Source of the DNA: Flavobacterium sp. Root420
GTDB lineage: Bacteria; Bacteroidota; Bacteroidia; Flavobacteriales; Flavobacteriaceae
NCBI RefSeq assembly: GCF_001427905.1
Contig: NZ_LMEF01000010.1
Span: 1 to 64,000 of the forward strand
Length of the DNA stretch: 64,000 bases
Direction: 5' to 3'
A model generated the notes under the pieces. It saw nothing but the letters and a program-made list of their open reading frames with translations. It was not told the origin of the DNA and did not search any database. This document shows, piece by piece, positions 43,251 through 52,279 of the stretch (its first letter is position 1; the number at the start of each line of letters is the position of its first letter). The translations under genes and the position numbers were made by a program.

Positions 43251-44477
43251 TTATACTAATTGTTTCAATGCAATTTCAAAAGCAGTTGCACTAATATTTG
43301 TTTTTGATGGATTTAAAGCGTGTGCTTTTACAATCGCATTTTTTATAATTTCAGAAGTATCATTGAAAATAGCTTCATCTGTCATTTGAACTTTTTTCTC
43401 CATGAAATAAGCAAAAACTCTCGCCATTCCACAATTTGAAATGAAATCCGGAATCAAACTTACTTTATGGTCTACTTCTTCCATAATAGATCCAAAGAAA
43501 ATTTCTTTGTCAGCAAAAGGAACATTCGCACCACAAGAAATTACTTCTAATCCATTTGCGATTAAGCTGTCAATCTGACTTTGGGCAACCAATCTTGAAG
43601 CAGCACAAGGCGTGAAAATTTCAGCACCAATAGTCCATATTTTAGAATTGATTTCCTCAAACGGAATCATATTATCGGCAACCAGTTTATTTCCGTCTTT
43701 ATTTAAAAACAACGTTCTGATTTCTTCAAAAGAAAAACCTTCTTCATTGATTAATCCTCCGTCACGGTCAATAATTCCGATTACTTTGGCTCCCATTTCT
43801 GCTAAATAAAAAGCGGCTGCAGATCCAACATTTCCAAATCCCTGAACGATTGCTTTTTTACCTTTAATATCACCGCCATAAGTATTGTAGAAATGACGAA
43901 CCGCTTCGGCTACGCCATAACCGGTTATCATATCGGCAACAGTATATTTTCTGGTTACATCTGGTGAGAATTTAGGGTTTTCGATTACCTTGATAACACC
44001 CTGACGCAATTGACCAATTCTATTGATTTTATCAGCTTCAGTTGGTTTAAAATGTCCATTGAAAACACCTTCCTGCGGATGCCAGACACCACATTCTTCC
44101 GTCATCGGAATAACTTCGTGAATTTCATCAACATTCAAATCACCACCCGTCCCATAATAACTTTTTAATAAAGGCGAAACCGCTTTGTACCAACGTTGCA
44201 AAACACCTTTTTTACGAGGATCGTTCGGGTCAAAATTAATTCCGGATTTAGCGCCTCCAATTGCAGGCCCAGAAACTGAAAATTTAACTTCCATTGTTTT
44301 AGCCAGAGACAAAACTTCGTTCATATCGAGGCCTTTTCTCATCCTGGTTCCACCACCTGCGGCTCCTCCACGAAGTGAATTAATTACTGTCCAACCTTCT
44401 GCTTCTGTTTCAGAATCTTTCCAGTTAAAAACAATTTCAGGTTCTTTATTTTCAAATTGCTGTAATAAATCTTTCAT
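43251..44477 (-). CDS. Glu/Leu/Phe/Val dehydrogenase family enzyme
   Basis: A 408-residue amino-acid dehydrogenase. The catalytic region GGAAGGGTRM ... GPAIGGAKSGINFDP holds the substrate lysines; GTGGDLNVDEIHEVIP is the family aspartate region; the Rossmann motif is IVQGFGNVGSAAAFYLAEMGAKVIGI. It interconverts an amino acid and its 2-oxo acid with NAD(P). Glutamate or a branched-chain amino acid is the likely substrate; the sequence does not settle which. Monocistronic, with its own terminator. Confidence 0.9.
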   Translation of the reverse strand: MKDLLQQFENKEPEIVFNWKDSETEAEGWTVINSLRGGAAGGGTRMRKGLDMNEVLSLAKTMEVKFSVSGPAIGGAKSGINFDPNDPRKKGVLQRWYKAVSPLLKSYYGTGGDLNVDEIHEVIPMTEECGVWHPQEGVFNGHFKPTEADKINRIGQLRQGVIKVIENPKFSPDVTRKYTVADMITGYGVAEAVRHFYNTYGGDIKGKKAIVQGFGNVGSAAAFYLAEMGAKVIGIIDRDGGLINEEGFSFEEIRTLFLNKDGNKLVADNMIPFEEINSKIWTIGAEIFTPCAASRLVAQSQIDSLIANGLEVISCGANVPFADKEIFFGSIMEEVDHKVSLIPDFISNCGMARVFAYFMEKKVQMTDEAIFNDTSEIIKNAIVKAHALNPSKTNISATAFEIALKQLV

Positions 44478-44568
44478 TTTGTTGTGATATGTTTATTTTG
44501 CGTAAAAGTATAAAATAGAATAATGCGAATAATGTATTTTGGTGCAATTTTATTTAAAGAAAAAAAGA

Positions 44569-44598
44569 AAGCCGAAAACATAACGTTTTCGGCTTTAA
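44569..44598 (-). terminator. Terminator of the chalcone-isomerase-like gene
   Basis: AAAGCCGAAAAC/GTTTTCGGCTTT, a 12-bp perfect stem with a 5-base loop, flanked by A- and T-runs. Confidence 0.8.
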
Positions 44599-44618
44599 AT
44601 TTTTATGAGGCTGAGGAA

Positions 44619-45194
44619 TTATATTCCTAATAAATGCTTTTTTAAAGTTTCGTCAACTGGTTTGTCAGAAAGCCAGATTCCGAATAATGCTTTTTTGAAA
44701 TCAAATCCGGGAATTTTTCCTTTTACAACTTCATTTTTAATAACGTTTATAGTTTGGTCAAATGGATTGTACCATAATACAAAAACGTCTTTTTCAGTAA
44801 TTGGGTCGCTCAAAAGTGTTTTAAATTGCTCAATTCTTGGTCTTAATTCTTCCAGATTGCTTCCTGCAGATTTCTCAAAACCAGTATTCATGGCTTTTGT
44901 CAATTTGTTTGAAGAAACCATAGAGGAGGTAATTTCAATTCTGATTGCCATTTCAGTATCACTATCAATAATGAATTTTGGATCCTGACTTAGTTGTGAT
45001 AAATATAAAGCCTGAACATAAACTTCTAACCACATTTTAGATCTTCCGCCAGCACCGTTAAGTTGCATTGTTTTATTTTGTACTTCAATTTTTCTTGGAA
45101 CTGTTACACCGTTAACTTCCAATGTTGCTTGTGCAGAAACCGTAGAAAATTGTACGCTAATAAGGAATGTAAGTAATAGTAAAATCTTTTTCAT
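44619..45194 (-). CDS. Chalcone isomerase-like exported protein
   Basis: A 191-residue protein with a signal peptide (about 1-22, ending VSAQ|AT). The CHI-like fold is marked by VNGVTVPRKIEVQNKTMQLNGAG, WLEVYVQALYL and a C-terminal FDFKKALFGIWLSDKPVDETLKK. Bacterial members are periplasmic and probably bind fatty acids or other small hydrophobic molecules instead of isomerising flavonoids. A TATTTTTG -7 box (leftward, 45221-45228) lies 27 bp upstream. Confidence 0.85.
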   Translation of the reverse strand: MKKILLLLTFLISVQFSTVSAQATLEVNGVTVPRKIEVQNKTMQLNGAGGRSKMWLEVYVQALYLSQLSQDPKFIIDSDTEMAIRIEITSSMVSSNKLTKAMNTGFEKSAGSNLEELRPRIEQFKTLLSDPITEKDVFVLWYNPFDQTINVIKNEVVKGKIPGFDFKKALFGIWLSDKPVDETLKKHLLGI

Positions 45195-45541
45195 AAGCTG
45201 TCGAAATAATAATTTTTAGGCAAAAATAATGTTAATTTATTAATATTTAGCTGTTATCGCATATGTTTTTTTGTTGCAATTTTTGATTTTTTCTAACGTA
45301 TTAGATTAATAATCAAATTAGTAAGAGTTGTTTTACGTACAAATACGCGTTTTAAGAATTGTTTAATCTTTTTCATAACAATTTTTTACTAAAACTTTTT
45401 TGTAACGCTGTTTTTATGTGCAATTATATTCTTAAATTTTAAAGAAATCCTTGCGGGATTGATGCCTCTGAGTCAAAATATCAGAATTATTACGAAAACG
45501 TTATCGTAATTGTTGCTGATCTATTAATTTTATATGCGTGC
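45195..45541. other. AT-rich divergent intergenic region
   Basis: No gene seen. It holds the leftward -7 box of the chalcone-isomerase-like gene at 45221-45228; the rest is unassigned leader sequence. Confidence 0.5.
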
Positions 45542-45573
45542 ATTGTTAATTTGACTTTTAAAAATTATCTTTG
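45542..45573 (+). promoter_or_regulatory. Promoter of the acyl-CoA dehydrogenase gene
   Basis: ATTG (45542-45545), a 20-bp spacer and TATCTTTG (45566-45573). The RNA leader would be about 100 nt. Confidence 0.6.
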
Positions 45574-45678
45574 GAGGCCCTTAAAAGCAAGAACAAATAA
45601 AAAAACGTAAACCAAATCATCTCTATTAACGAAGTTTTTTCGATTTTGGTTTAAAAAAAACAATAAAACTAACAGACT

Positions 45679-46821
45679 ATGGATTTCAATCTTACCGAAG
45701 AGCATTTAATGATTCAGCAAGCAGCCAGGGATTTCGCCCAGAGCGAATTGCTGCCTGGAGTTATTGAGCGCGACGAAAAACAAATTTTTCCAACAGAACA
45801 AGTGAAAAAAATGGGGCAATTGGGCTTCATGGGAATGATGGTTGATCCTAAATACGGAGGAAGCGGACTTGATGCAATTTCATATGTAATTGCAATGGAA
45901 GAAATTTCTAAAGTTGATGCATCTGCTTCTGTTGTAATGTCTGTAAATAACTCTTTAGTTTGTTGGGGTTTACAGGAATATGGAACTGAAGAACAAAAAC
46001 AAAAATATCTACCAGGCTTAGCTTCGGGAGAAATTCACGGTGCTTTTTGCTTAAGTGAACCGGAAGCAGGGAGTGATGCCACTTCTCAAAAAACGACTGC
46101 TATTGACATGGGTGACCATTATTTGGTAAACGGAACAAAAAACTGGATTACAAACGGTAATACGGCTTCTGTTTATTTGGTAATCGCACAAACACATCCA
46201 GAGAAAAAACATAAAGGAATCAATGCTTTGATCATGACGAAAGACATGCCGGGCTTTTCAATTGGGCCAAAAGAACAAAAAATGGGAATCCGTGGTTCTG
46301 ACACACACTCGTTAATGTTCAGTGATGTAAAAGTTCCAAAAGAAAATAGAATTGGAGAAGATGGTTTCGGATTTAAATTCGCTATGAAAACGCTTGCCGG
46401 AGGTCGTATCGGAATTGCTTCTCAGGCTTTGGGAATTGCTTCCGGAGCGTATGAATTAGCTTTGAAATATTCTAAAGAGCGTAAAGCTTTCGGAACAGAA
46501 ATCTGCAATCACCAGGCAATTGCTTTCAAATTGGCAGACATGGCAGTTAATATCGAAGCGGCGCGTCATTTATGTATGAAAGCGGCCTGGGATAAAGATC
46601 AAAATAAAAACTACGATGTAAGTGGGGCTATGGCAAAATTATTTGCTTCGCAAGTAGCAATGGACACGGCTGTTGAAGCGGTTCAGATTCATGGTGGAAA
46701 CGGTTACGTAAAAGAATATCACGTAGAACGTTTTATGCGTGACGCTAAAATTACTCAGATTTACGAAGGAACTTCTGAAATTCAAAAAATCGTAATTTCA
46801 AGATCAGTTATCGCAGGATAA
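45679..46821 (+). CDS. Acyl-CoA dehydrogenase
   Basis: A 380-residue flavoprotein of standard length. Family signatures are AFCLSEPEAGSDA (FAD/substrate loop), GGRIGIASQALGIA, RKAFGTEICNHQAIAFKLADM and YEGTSEIQK, whose glutamate (E363) is the catalytic base position of short-chain enzymes. It oxidises acyl-CoA to enoyl-CoA in fatty-acid or branched amino-acid breakdown. Monocistronic. Confidence 0.95.
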   Translation: MDFNLTEEHLMIQQAARDFAQSELLPGVIERDEKQIFPTEQVKKMGQLGFMGMMVDPKYGGSGLDAISYVIAMEEISKVDASASVVMSVNNSLVCWGLQEYGTEEQKQKYLPGLASGEIHGAFCLSEPEAGSDATSQKTTAIDMGDHYLVNGTKNWITNGNTASVYLVIAQTHPEKKHKGINALIMTKDMPGFSIGPKEQKMGIRGSDTHSLMFSDVKVPKENRIGEDGFGFKFAMKTLAGGRIGIASQALGIASGAYELALKYSKERKAFGTEICNHQAIAFKLADMAVNIEAARHLCMKAAWDKDQNKNYDVSGAMAKLFASQVAMDTAVEAVQIHGGNGYVKEYHVERFMRDAKITQIYEGTSEIQKIVISRSVIAG

Positions 46822-46847
46822 TTTTAAGATCAATTCTATATAAAATG

Positions 46848-46879
46848 CCCTTTCAGCTTTTGGCTCGAAAGGGTTTTTT
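46848..46879 (+). terminator. Terminator of the acyl-CoA dehydrogenase gene
   Basis: CCCTTTC (46848-46854) and GAAAGGG (46867-46873), followed by six T. Confidence 0.8.
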
Positions 46880-46965
46880 GTAATTATTTTTTTTACGTCT
46901 TAGAAGTTCGTACTTTTAAAACCATAACTTTCTCTATTAAAATGTATTAATTCAATTGTATTCTT

Positions 46966-47943
46966 ATGAAAAAACTTTCTTTTCTTCTTTTTTCGTTAGT
47001 TTTATTAAGTTGTAAATCGAATCCTTCTGCCACAACCGAAAAATCGTCCCAATCAGATTCAAAACCTCTAGCCATTTCTTATAAAGTAAAAGAATCCGAA
47101 GTTTCAGATTTCTTAAAATACCTGGCTTCAGATGAATTAGAAGGCCGCGAAACCGGAACTAGAGGGATTGAAAAGGCGGCAATATTTTTAGAAGATTTTT
47201 TTAAGAAAAATAATGTAAAACCTTATTTTAAAACGTATCGTGATACATTGACCAATTTTAAATCACCGGCCTACAATATCGTCGGGGTTTTGGAAGGAAA
47301 TGATCCCGAACTGAAAAAAGAATTTGTGGTTCTAAGTGCGCATTACGATCATATTGGCGTGGAGAAGAAGAAACAGGCTGATGTAATTAACAACGGTGCA
47401 AATGATGATGCCTCCGGAGTAACGGTTGTAGCACAGCTAGCCAAATATTTTGCAGAGACAAAATCGAACAAACGCAGTATTCTTTTTGTGTTTTTTGCCG
47501 GAGAAGAAAAAGGACTTTTGGGTTCTAAAAGTTTAGTGGAGAAGTTGAAAAAACAAGATTTTAATATTTATACACAATTGAATATTGAAATGGTTGGTGT
47601 GCCAATGAAACGCGATTATTTGGCTTATATCACAGGTTTTGACAAATCGAATATGGCGGAGAAAATAAATCAATATACAGGAAAAAACACGATTGGTTTT
47701 TTACCAAAAGAAGCTGAATATAAATTGTTTTACAGATCTGATAATTATTCTTTTTATGAAGCCTTCAAAAAACCTTGCCAGTCAATAAGTACTTTTGATT
47801 TTGAAAATTTTGATTTTTACCATCATGTTTCTGATGAATTTAAAGTGATGGATATTCCGCATATGACCTCTTTTACACAGGAATTATTGCCGGCTGTTAC
47901 GCAAATTTCGTCGACACCAACGGAGGAAATTACGATGAAATAA
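46966..47943 (+). CDS. M28 family metallopeptidase lipoprotein
   Basis: A 325-residue protein with a type II signal peptide whose lipobox is VLLSC (lipid-modified C16). M28 zinc motifs are AHYDHIG, NNGANDDASGVTVV and FFAGEEKGLLGSK, with a further YRSDNYSFYEAF near the C-terminus. It is likely an aminopeptidase in the cell envelope. All expected metal-ligand blocks are present, so it should be active. Confidence 0.92.
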   Translation: MKKLSFLLFSLVLLSCKSNPSATTEKSSQSDSKPLAISYKVKESEVSDFLKYLASDELEGRETGTRGIEKAAIFLEDFFKKNNVKPYFKTYRDTLTNFKSPAYNIVGVLEGNDPELKKEFVVLSAHYDHIGVEKKKQADVINNGANDDASGVTVVAQLAKYFAETKSNKRSILFVFFAGEEKGLLGSKSLVEKLKKQDFNIYTQLNIEMVGVPMKRDYLAYITGFDKSNMAEKINQYTGKNTIGFLPKEAEYKLFYRSDNYSFYEAFKKPCQSISTFDFENFDFYHHVSDEFKVMDIPHMTSFTQELLPAVTQISSTPTEEITMK

Positions 47944-48065
47944 TACTCTTTCTTTTTATTGGATTTGCTTATTTTTGCTTTATGAAATCGCCATGATTCC
48001 AAATAAAAAAACTGGACTAAAAATGGCGATTCCATATTCCATTAAAAAAGAAATATTATCTTCAT

Positions 48066-48743
48066 ATGAAAAATATTATTGTTACCGGAACAAGCAGAGG
48101 AATTGGATATGAATTGGCTTTGCAGTTTGCGAATGCAGGGCATCAGGTTCTGGCTATTTCGAGAAAAATACCTCAGACGCTTTTAGCGCATCAAAATGTC
48201 ATTTGTCTTTCAGTTGATTTGTCTGATGAAAGTACTTTGCAGGAAGTGGAAAGTTTTCTTTCTTCAACCTGGAAAAAAGTAGATGCTGTAGTCCATAATG
48301 CCGGAGCTTTGCTTTTGAAACCTTTTGAAGAAACCACTCAGGCTGATTTTGAAAGTATTTACAAAGTAAATGTTTTTGCCGTAGCCAATCTTACCCGAAT
48401 TTGTTTACCGTATCTTCAAAAAGGGAGTCATGTGGTAACAATCAGTTCGATTGGTGGTGTAAGAGGAAGCCTGAAATTTGCCGGATTGGCTGCTTACAGC
48501 TCGAGCAAAGGTGCAGTTATTACTCTAACCGAATTATTGGCCGAAGAATATAAAGAACGCGGCATTTCGTTTAATGTTTTGGCTTTAGGCTCGGTTCAGA
48601 CAGAAATGTTAAATGAAGCTTTTCCGGGTTATCAGGCGCCAATTTCTGCAGAAGGAATGGCAACTTATATTTATGATTTTACATTGAATGGAAATAAATA
48701 TTTTAATGGAAAGGTTTTAGAAGTTTCTTCAACCAACCCTTAA
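48066..48743 (+). CDS. Short-chain dehydrogenase/reductase
   Basis: A 225-residue SDR. The cofactor motif GTSRGIGYELALQFANAGH is at residues 7-25, NAG is near 79, and the catalytic Y-x-x-x-K lies in AAYSSSKGAV. It is slightly shorter than the usual ~250 because the C-terminal loop is short. The substrate is unknown. It is followed at 21 bp by a four-helix-bundle gene. Confidence 0.9.
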   Translation: MKNIIVTGTSRGIGYELALQFANAGHQVLAISRKIPQTLLAHQNVICLSVDLSDESTLQEVESFLSSTWKKVDAVVHNAGALLLKPFEETTQADFESIYKVNVFAVANLTRICLPYLQKGSHVVTISSIGGVRGSLKFAGLAAYSSSKGAVITLTELLAEEYKERGISFNVLALGSVQTEMLNEAFPGYQAPISAEGMATYIYDFTLNGNKYFNGKVLEVSSTNP

Positions 48744-48763
48744 TCAATTGTCAATTATGAATT

Positions 48764-49132
48764 ATGAGTGAGAGTATTGTGAAGACTAAGAGTTTTGAAT
48801 TGGCAATAAGGGGTGTTAATTTTTATAAATGGTTAGTATCTGAAAAAAAGGAATTTGTAATGAGTAAGCAATTTTTACGTTCTGTAACATCGGTTGGAGC
48901 AAATGTTCGCGAAGCTGTGAATGCACAAAGTAAAGCCGATTTTATTCATAAATTATCTATTTCTCAAAAAGAATGTGATGAATCAATGTATTGGCTAGAA
49001 ATCCTAATTGGAACAAATTATATTTCTAAGACTGAGTTTGAGTCGATGCATAATCAATGTGGTGAGGTGTTGGAAATTATAAAAAGTATAATAATTACTT
49101 CAAAGAAAAAACTCATAACTCAAAACTCATAA
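48764..49132 (+). CDS. Four helix bundle protein (23S rRNA intervening-sequence family)
   Basis: A 122-residue protein matching the S23/IVP family: SFELAIRGVNFYKWLVSEKKEFVMSKQFLRS, TSVGANVREA, QSKADFIHKLSISQKECDESMYWLEIL. These proteins form a pentamer-like helical bundle. The family was first seen in rRNA intervening sequences but here is chromosomal and of unknown role. It lies between the SDR and SprT-like genes. Confidence 0.9.
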   Translation: MSESIVKTKSFELAIRGVNFYKWLVSEKKEFVMSKQFLRSVTSVGANVREAVNAQSKADFIHKLSISQKECDESMYWLEILIGTNYISKTEFESMHNQCGEVLEIIKSIIITSKKKLITQNS

Positions 49133-49144
49133 TTCATAATTATT

Positions 49145-49747
49145 TTGAACGAAACACTTGCGAGATATATACCAGAACACGCTGTAAAGCCTGTCTTTGA
49201 ATTGATTGTTGCCAATCAGGTTCATCTGAAAATCGTAAATGAGCGCCAGACGCGTCATGGCGATTACAGACGTGGGCATACTGGTAAGCATGAAATTACC
49301 GTAAATGCGAGTTTAAATAAATATCGGTTTTTGATTACGTTAATTCATGAGATTGCACATTTGGTTGCTTTTGAAAAATTTGGACGAAATATAAAACCGC
49401 ACGGAGATGAATGGAAATTTACATTTCAACGTTTGATGGTTCCGTTTATTAGACCTGAGATTTTTCCCGGGCAGTTATTACCACTATTAGCGAGGCATTT
49501 TAAGAATCCTTCAGCAAGTAGTGATACCGATACTACTTTGTCTTTAGCCTTAAAGCAATACGATGCAGAAAATGATAAAAGCTACATTTTTGAAATTCCA
49601 TACGGAAGTGTTTTCAGAATTAAAAATGGCAAAATATTTAAGAAACTAGCCGTTCGAACCAAACGTTTTGAATGTATAGAAATCAGTTCAGGGAAAACCT
49701 ATCTTTTTAATCCCAATGCGGAGGTAGAATTAATCAATATTCAATAA
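49145..49747 (+). CDS. SprT-like zinc-metalloprotease-domain protein
   Basis: A 200-residue protein with the SprT domain. The zinc motif is HEIAH (H68, E69, H72), with a third ligand likely in KPHGDEW (H86). The C-terminus carries a small beta-rich region (about 140-200) in place of the zinc ribbon. It starts with TTG at 49145, 12 bp after the previous stop. SprT-like proteins are putative proteases; the substrate is unknown. Confidence 0.88.
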   Translation: MNETLARYIPEHAVKPVFELIVANQVHLKIVNERQTRHGDYRRGHTGKHEITVNASLNKYRFLITLIHEIAHLVAFEKFGRNIKPHGDEWKFTFQRLMVPFIRPEIFPGQLLPLLARHFKNPSASSDTDTTLSLALKQYDAENDKSYIFEIPYGSVFRIKNGKIFKKLAVRTKRFECIEISSGKTYLFNPNAEVELINIQ

Positions 49748-49748
49748 G

Positions 49749-49793
49749 AAATCCCAAATTCCAAACTTGAAAAATTGGAGTGTGGGATTTTTT
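49749..49793 (+). terminator. Terminator after the SprT-like gene
   Basis: AAATCCCA-TTCCAA and TTGGAG-TGGGATTT arms around a short loop, followed by a T-run. A related hairpin occurs at 50629-50668. Confidence 0.7.
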
Positions 49794-49876
49794 ATTGGAA
49801 TTTGGATTTACATAATCTTAATGTGTGGATTGTCTTGTGTTTATAAAATTATTGTATTTTTAGAAAAACTGTTTTT

Positions 49877-50590
49877 ATGAGAAATACACTCTTACTATTT
49901 GTTTTGTTGTTTACGTTAATGGGTTGCAAGAAAGATCCTGTATTAATTAAATCTGGAATTGAAACCAGAGTTTTAGGTACAATTACGGACGATCATGGTG
50001 AGCCAATTTCTAATTTAAAAATAAAAGTTGCTGAGTATAAGGTAACAAATACCGGCAGTTATATTGTATCTTCTGAAGATTATGAATTTATAAAGTGGGT
50101 TGATTCTACTTATACGAATACGAATGGCAATTATGATTTTGTTTTTAAAACAAGTGAAAAAGGAAATTATTACGACCTGGTCATTGGTGAAGAAGCAAAA
50201 CTACATGAGCCACAGATGATATTTTTAGAACGTTATGTTCCTATTACACAGGAAGCAAATGATATGACTTTTATAGGTAAACAATTTGAATTTAATTCTG
50301 ATGATCTAATAAGATTATATCCATGCCGAATAACTTTTAAAGTAAACAATGTTGAAACGTTTCCTGTACGAATTTCTCATGAATATACTCGTGGATTCAA
50401 TTTAAATGATTTGACTACTAATGGAACTTTTGAACAAACAATTTATATACAACGCTACAATAAAGAGACAGTTACGCTCTTTAGAATGAAAAATGGGGTT
50501 GGACAGCGTGCGACTTTTGAATTTCCTGCAAGTAATGTTCAGGAAATGACATATCAGACCATTACAGTTCAGGAAGCTGATTTTAAATGA
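49877..50590 (+). CDS. Lipoprotein with a carboxypeptidase-regulatory-like domain
   Basis: A 237-residue protein with a type II signal peptide (lipobox LMGC, C16). Residues about 30-100 read TRVLGTITDDHGEPISNLKIKVAEYK and TNTNGNYDFVF, a CarboxypepD_reg/transthyretin-like beta fold that often carries surface-binding modules. The remainder is beta-rich and has no motif. Cell-envelope location is expected; function unknown. Confidence 0.65.
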   Translation: MRNTLLLFVLLFTLMGCKKDPVLIKSGIETRVLGTITDDHGEPISNLKIKVAEYKVTNTGSYIVSSEDYEFIKWVDSTYTNTNGNYDFVFKTSEKGNYYDLVIGEEAKLHEPQMIFLERYVPITQEANDMTFIGKQFEFNSDDLIRLYPCRITFKVNNVETFPVRISHEYTRGFNLNDLTTNGTFEQTIYIQRYNKETVTLFRMKNGVGQRATFEFPASNVQEMTYQTITVQEADFK

Positions 50591-50628
50591 GAAGTAAAAA
50601 TTAAATTTAAGTGTAGAGTAAAAAGTAA

Positions 50629-50668
50629 AATCCCAAATCCCAACTTTTAAAATTGGAATTTGGAATTT
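50629..50668. terminator. Shared terminator between convergent genes
   Basis: AAATCCCAAATCCCAA and TTGGAATTTGGAATTT arms; on leftward RNA the mismatches become G-U pairs. It serves the lipoprotein gene (rightward) and the ABC ATPase gene (leftward). Confidence 0.65.
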
Positions 50669-50691
50669 TTTTATTGGAATTTTATTTTTTT

Positions 50692-51453
50692 CTACCCTTT
50701 CAAATAAGCTTCTCTTACTTTTTTAAACAGATTAGAAGAGTAAACAAACTTTACAATATCCTTATTGTCTGTTCTAAATATTTCTTCTTTAGTTCCCTGC
50801 CAGGCTTTTACTCCTTTTTTTAAGAATACGATGTTTTCACCAATCTCCATTACAGAGTTCATATCGTGCGTATTGATTACAGTGGTGATATTATATTCTT
50901 CCGTGATTTCTTTAATCAAATTATCAATCAAAGTTGAAGTGTTTGGATCCAAACCTGAGTTAGGTTCATCACAAAATAAGTATTTCGGATTATTTACAAT
51001 CGCGCGTGCAATTGCCACACGTTTCTGCATTCCCCCTGAGATTTCAGAAGGTAATTTTTTATGTGCATCAACCAGATTAACTCTTTCTAAAACAAAGTCA
51101 ACACGCTCTTTAATTTTGGTCCTGTTGTCGTTGGTAAACATTCTTAACGGAAAAGCGACATTTTCTTCAACAGTCATCGAATCAAATAAAGCGCTTCCCT
51201 GAAAAACCATTCCAATCTCCGTTCTTAATTCTCTTTTTTCATCCGGATTTAAATCAGAATAAACGCGTCCGTCAAACTCAATTGTACCGGAATCCGGCGT
51301 GTGAATTCCTAACAACGTTTTTAATAAAACGGTTTTTCCGGATCCACTTTGTCCAATGATCAGGTTGGTTTTTCCAGTTTCAAAAACGGTCGATACGCCT
51401 TTTAATACTCTACTGTCACCAAATGATTTTTCTATGTTTTTTACTTCGATCAT
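50692..51453 (-). CDS. ABC transporter ATP-binding protein, Mla type
   Basis: A 253-residue ATPase with Walker A GQSGSGKT (about 34-41), Q-loop MVFQGSALFDSMTV, signature ISGGMQKR, Walker B YLFCDEP and switch histidine NTHD. The ALFDSMTVEENVAFPL block is typical of MlaF-type phospholipid transporters. It pairs with the permease gene, which it overlaps by 1 bp. It helps maintain outer-membrane lipid asymmetry. Confidence 0.9.
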   Translation of the reverse strand: MIEVKNIEKSFGDSRVLKGVSTVFETGKTNLIIGQSGSGKTVLLKTLLGIHTPDSGTIEFDGRVYSDLNPDEKRELRTEIGMVFQGSALFDSMTVEENVAFPLRMFTNDNRTKIKERVDFVLERVNLVDAHKKLPSEISGGMQKRVAIARAIVNNPKYLFCDEPNSGLDPNTSTLIDNLIKEITEEYNITTVINTHDMNSVMEIGENIVFLKKGVKAWQGTKEEIFRTDNKDIVKFVYSSNLFKKVREAYLKG

Positions 51454-52199
51454 TATCCTAATAATAATTGAGTTAATATATAATTAAAAAGAATAATACA
51501 AACAGATGTCCATACAAATGATACGGTACTTGCTTTACCAACTTCAAGTGCGCCACCTTTCATGTAATATCCGTGAAAAGATGGAATTGTAGCTAATAAC
51601 ATTGCGAAAATTAAAGTTTTAATGAAAGCATATGTAATATGAAAAGGAATAAATTCCATTTGCGCACCCTGAATAAAGTCCTGACTAGTCGAAAAACCAC
51701 CATAGGCACAAGCAAGCCATCCGCCGAAAATACCCAGAAACATACTAATTCCAATTACAAAAGGATACATTAATAAGGCTATTATTTTAGGAAAAACAAG
51801 GTAGTTTAATGAATTAACACCCATTACTTCTAAAGCATCAATTTGTTCCGTAACGCGCATTGTTCCAATACTCGAAGTGATGTAAGATCCCATTTTTCCG
51901 GCCATAATTACCGAAATAAAAGTAGGAGCAAACTCCAAAATTACAGATTGACGAGTAGCAAAACCAATTAAGTATTTTGGAATTAAAGGATTGGTTAAGT
52001 TTAGTGCGGTTTGAATGGCCACAACTCCTCCAATAAAGAAAGAGATAAAGCAAACGATGCCAAGAGAGTCGATTATTAAATCGTCGATTTCTTTGAAAAT
52101 CAATTTTTTCATAACAGACCATTTAGTCTGCTTATTGAAAATTTCTTTCAACATTAAAAAATATCTTCCTATTTGAGATAAATAACGAATTAGCATCAT
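51453..52199 (-). CDS. MlaE family ABC transporter permease
   Basis: A 248-residue membrane protein with about five helices. MlaE signatures are GGVVAIQTALNL, GKMGSYITSSIGTMRVTEQIDALEVMGVNSLNYLVFPK and a C-terminal VGKASTVSFVWTSVCIILFNY. It forms the phospholipid-transport channel with the ATPase encoded by the overlapping next gene. The substrate-binding MlaD partner is not in the window. Confidence 0.92.
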   Translation of the reverse strand: MMLIRYLSQIGRYFLMLKEIFNKQTKWSVMKKLIFKEIDDLIIDSLGIVCFISFFIGGVVAIQTALNLTNPLIPKYLIGFATRQSVILEFAPTFISVIMAGKMGSYITSSIGTMRVTEQIDALEVMGVNSLNYLVFPKIIALLMYPFVIGISMFLGIFGGWLACAYGGFSTSQDFIQGAQMEFIPFHITYAFIKTLIFAMLLATIPSFHGYYMKGGALEVGKASTVSFVWTSVCIILFNYILTQLLLG

Positions 52200-52279
52200 A
52201 GTTTTTGAAATATTGGCTAAGGTAAAAAGAAGTTACGAGTTTTGGGTTATGAGTAATCGATTTTCGGCTGTTTTCCGAA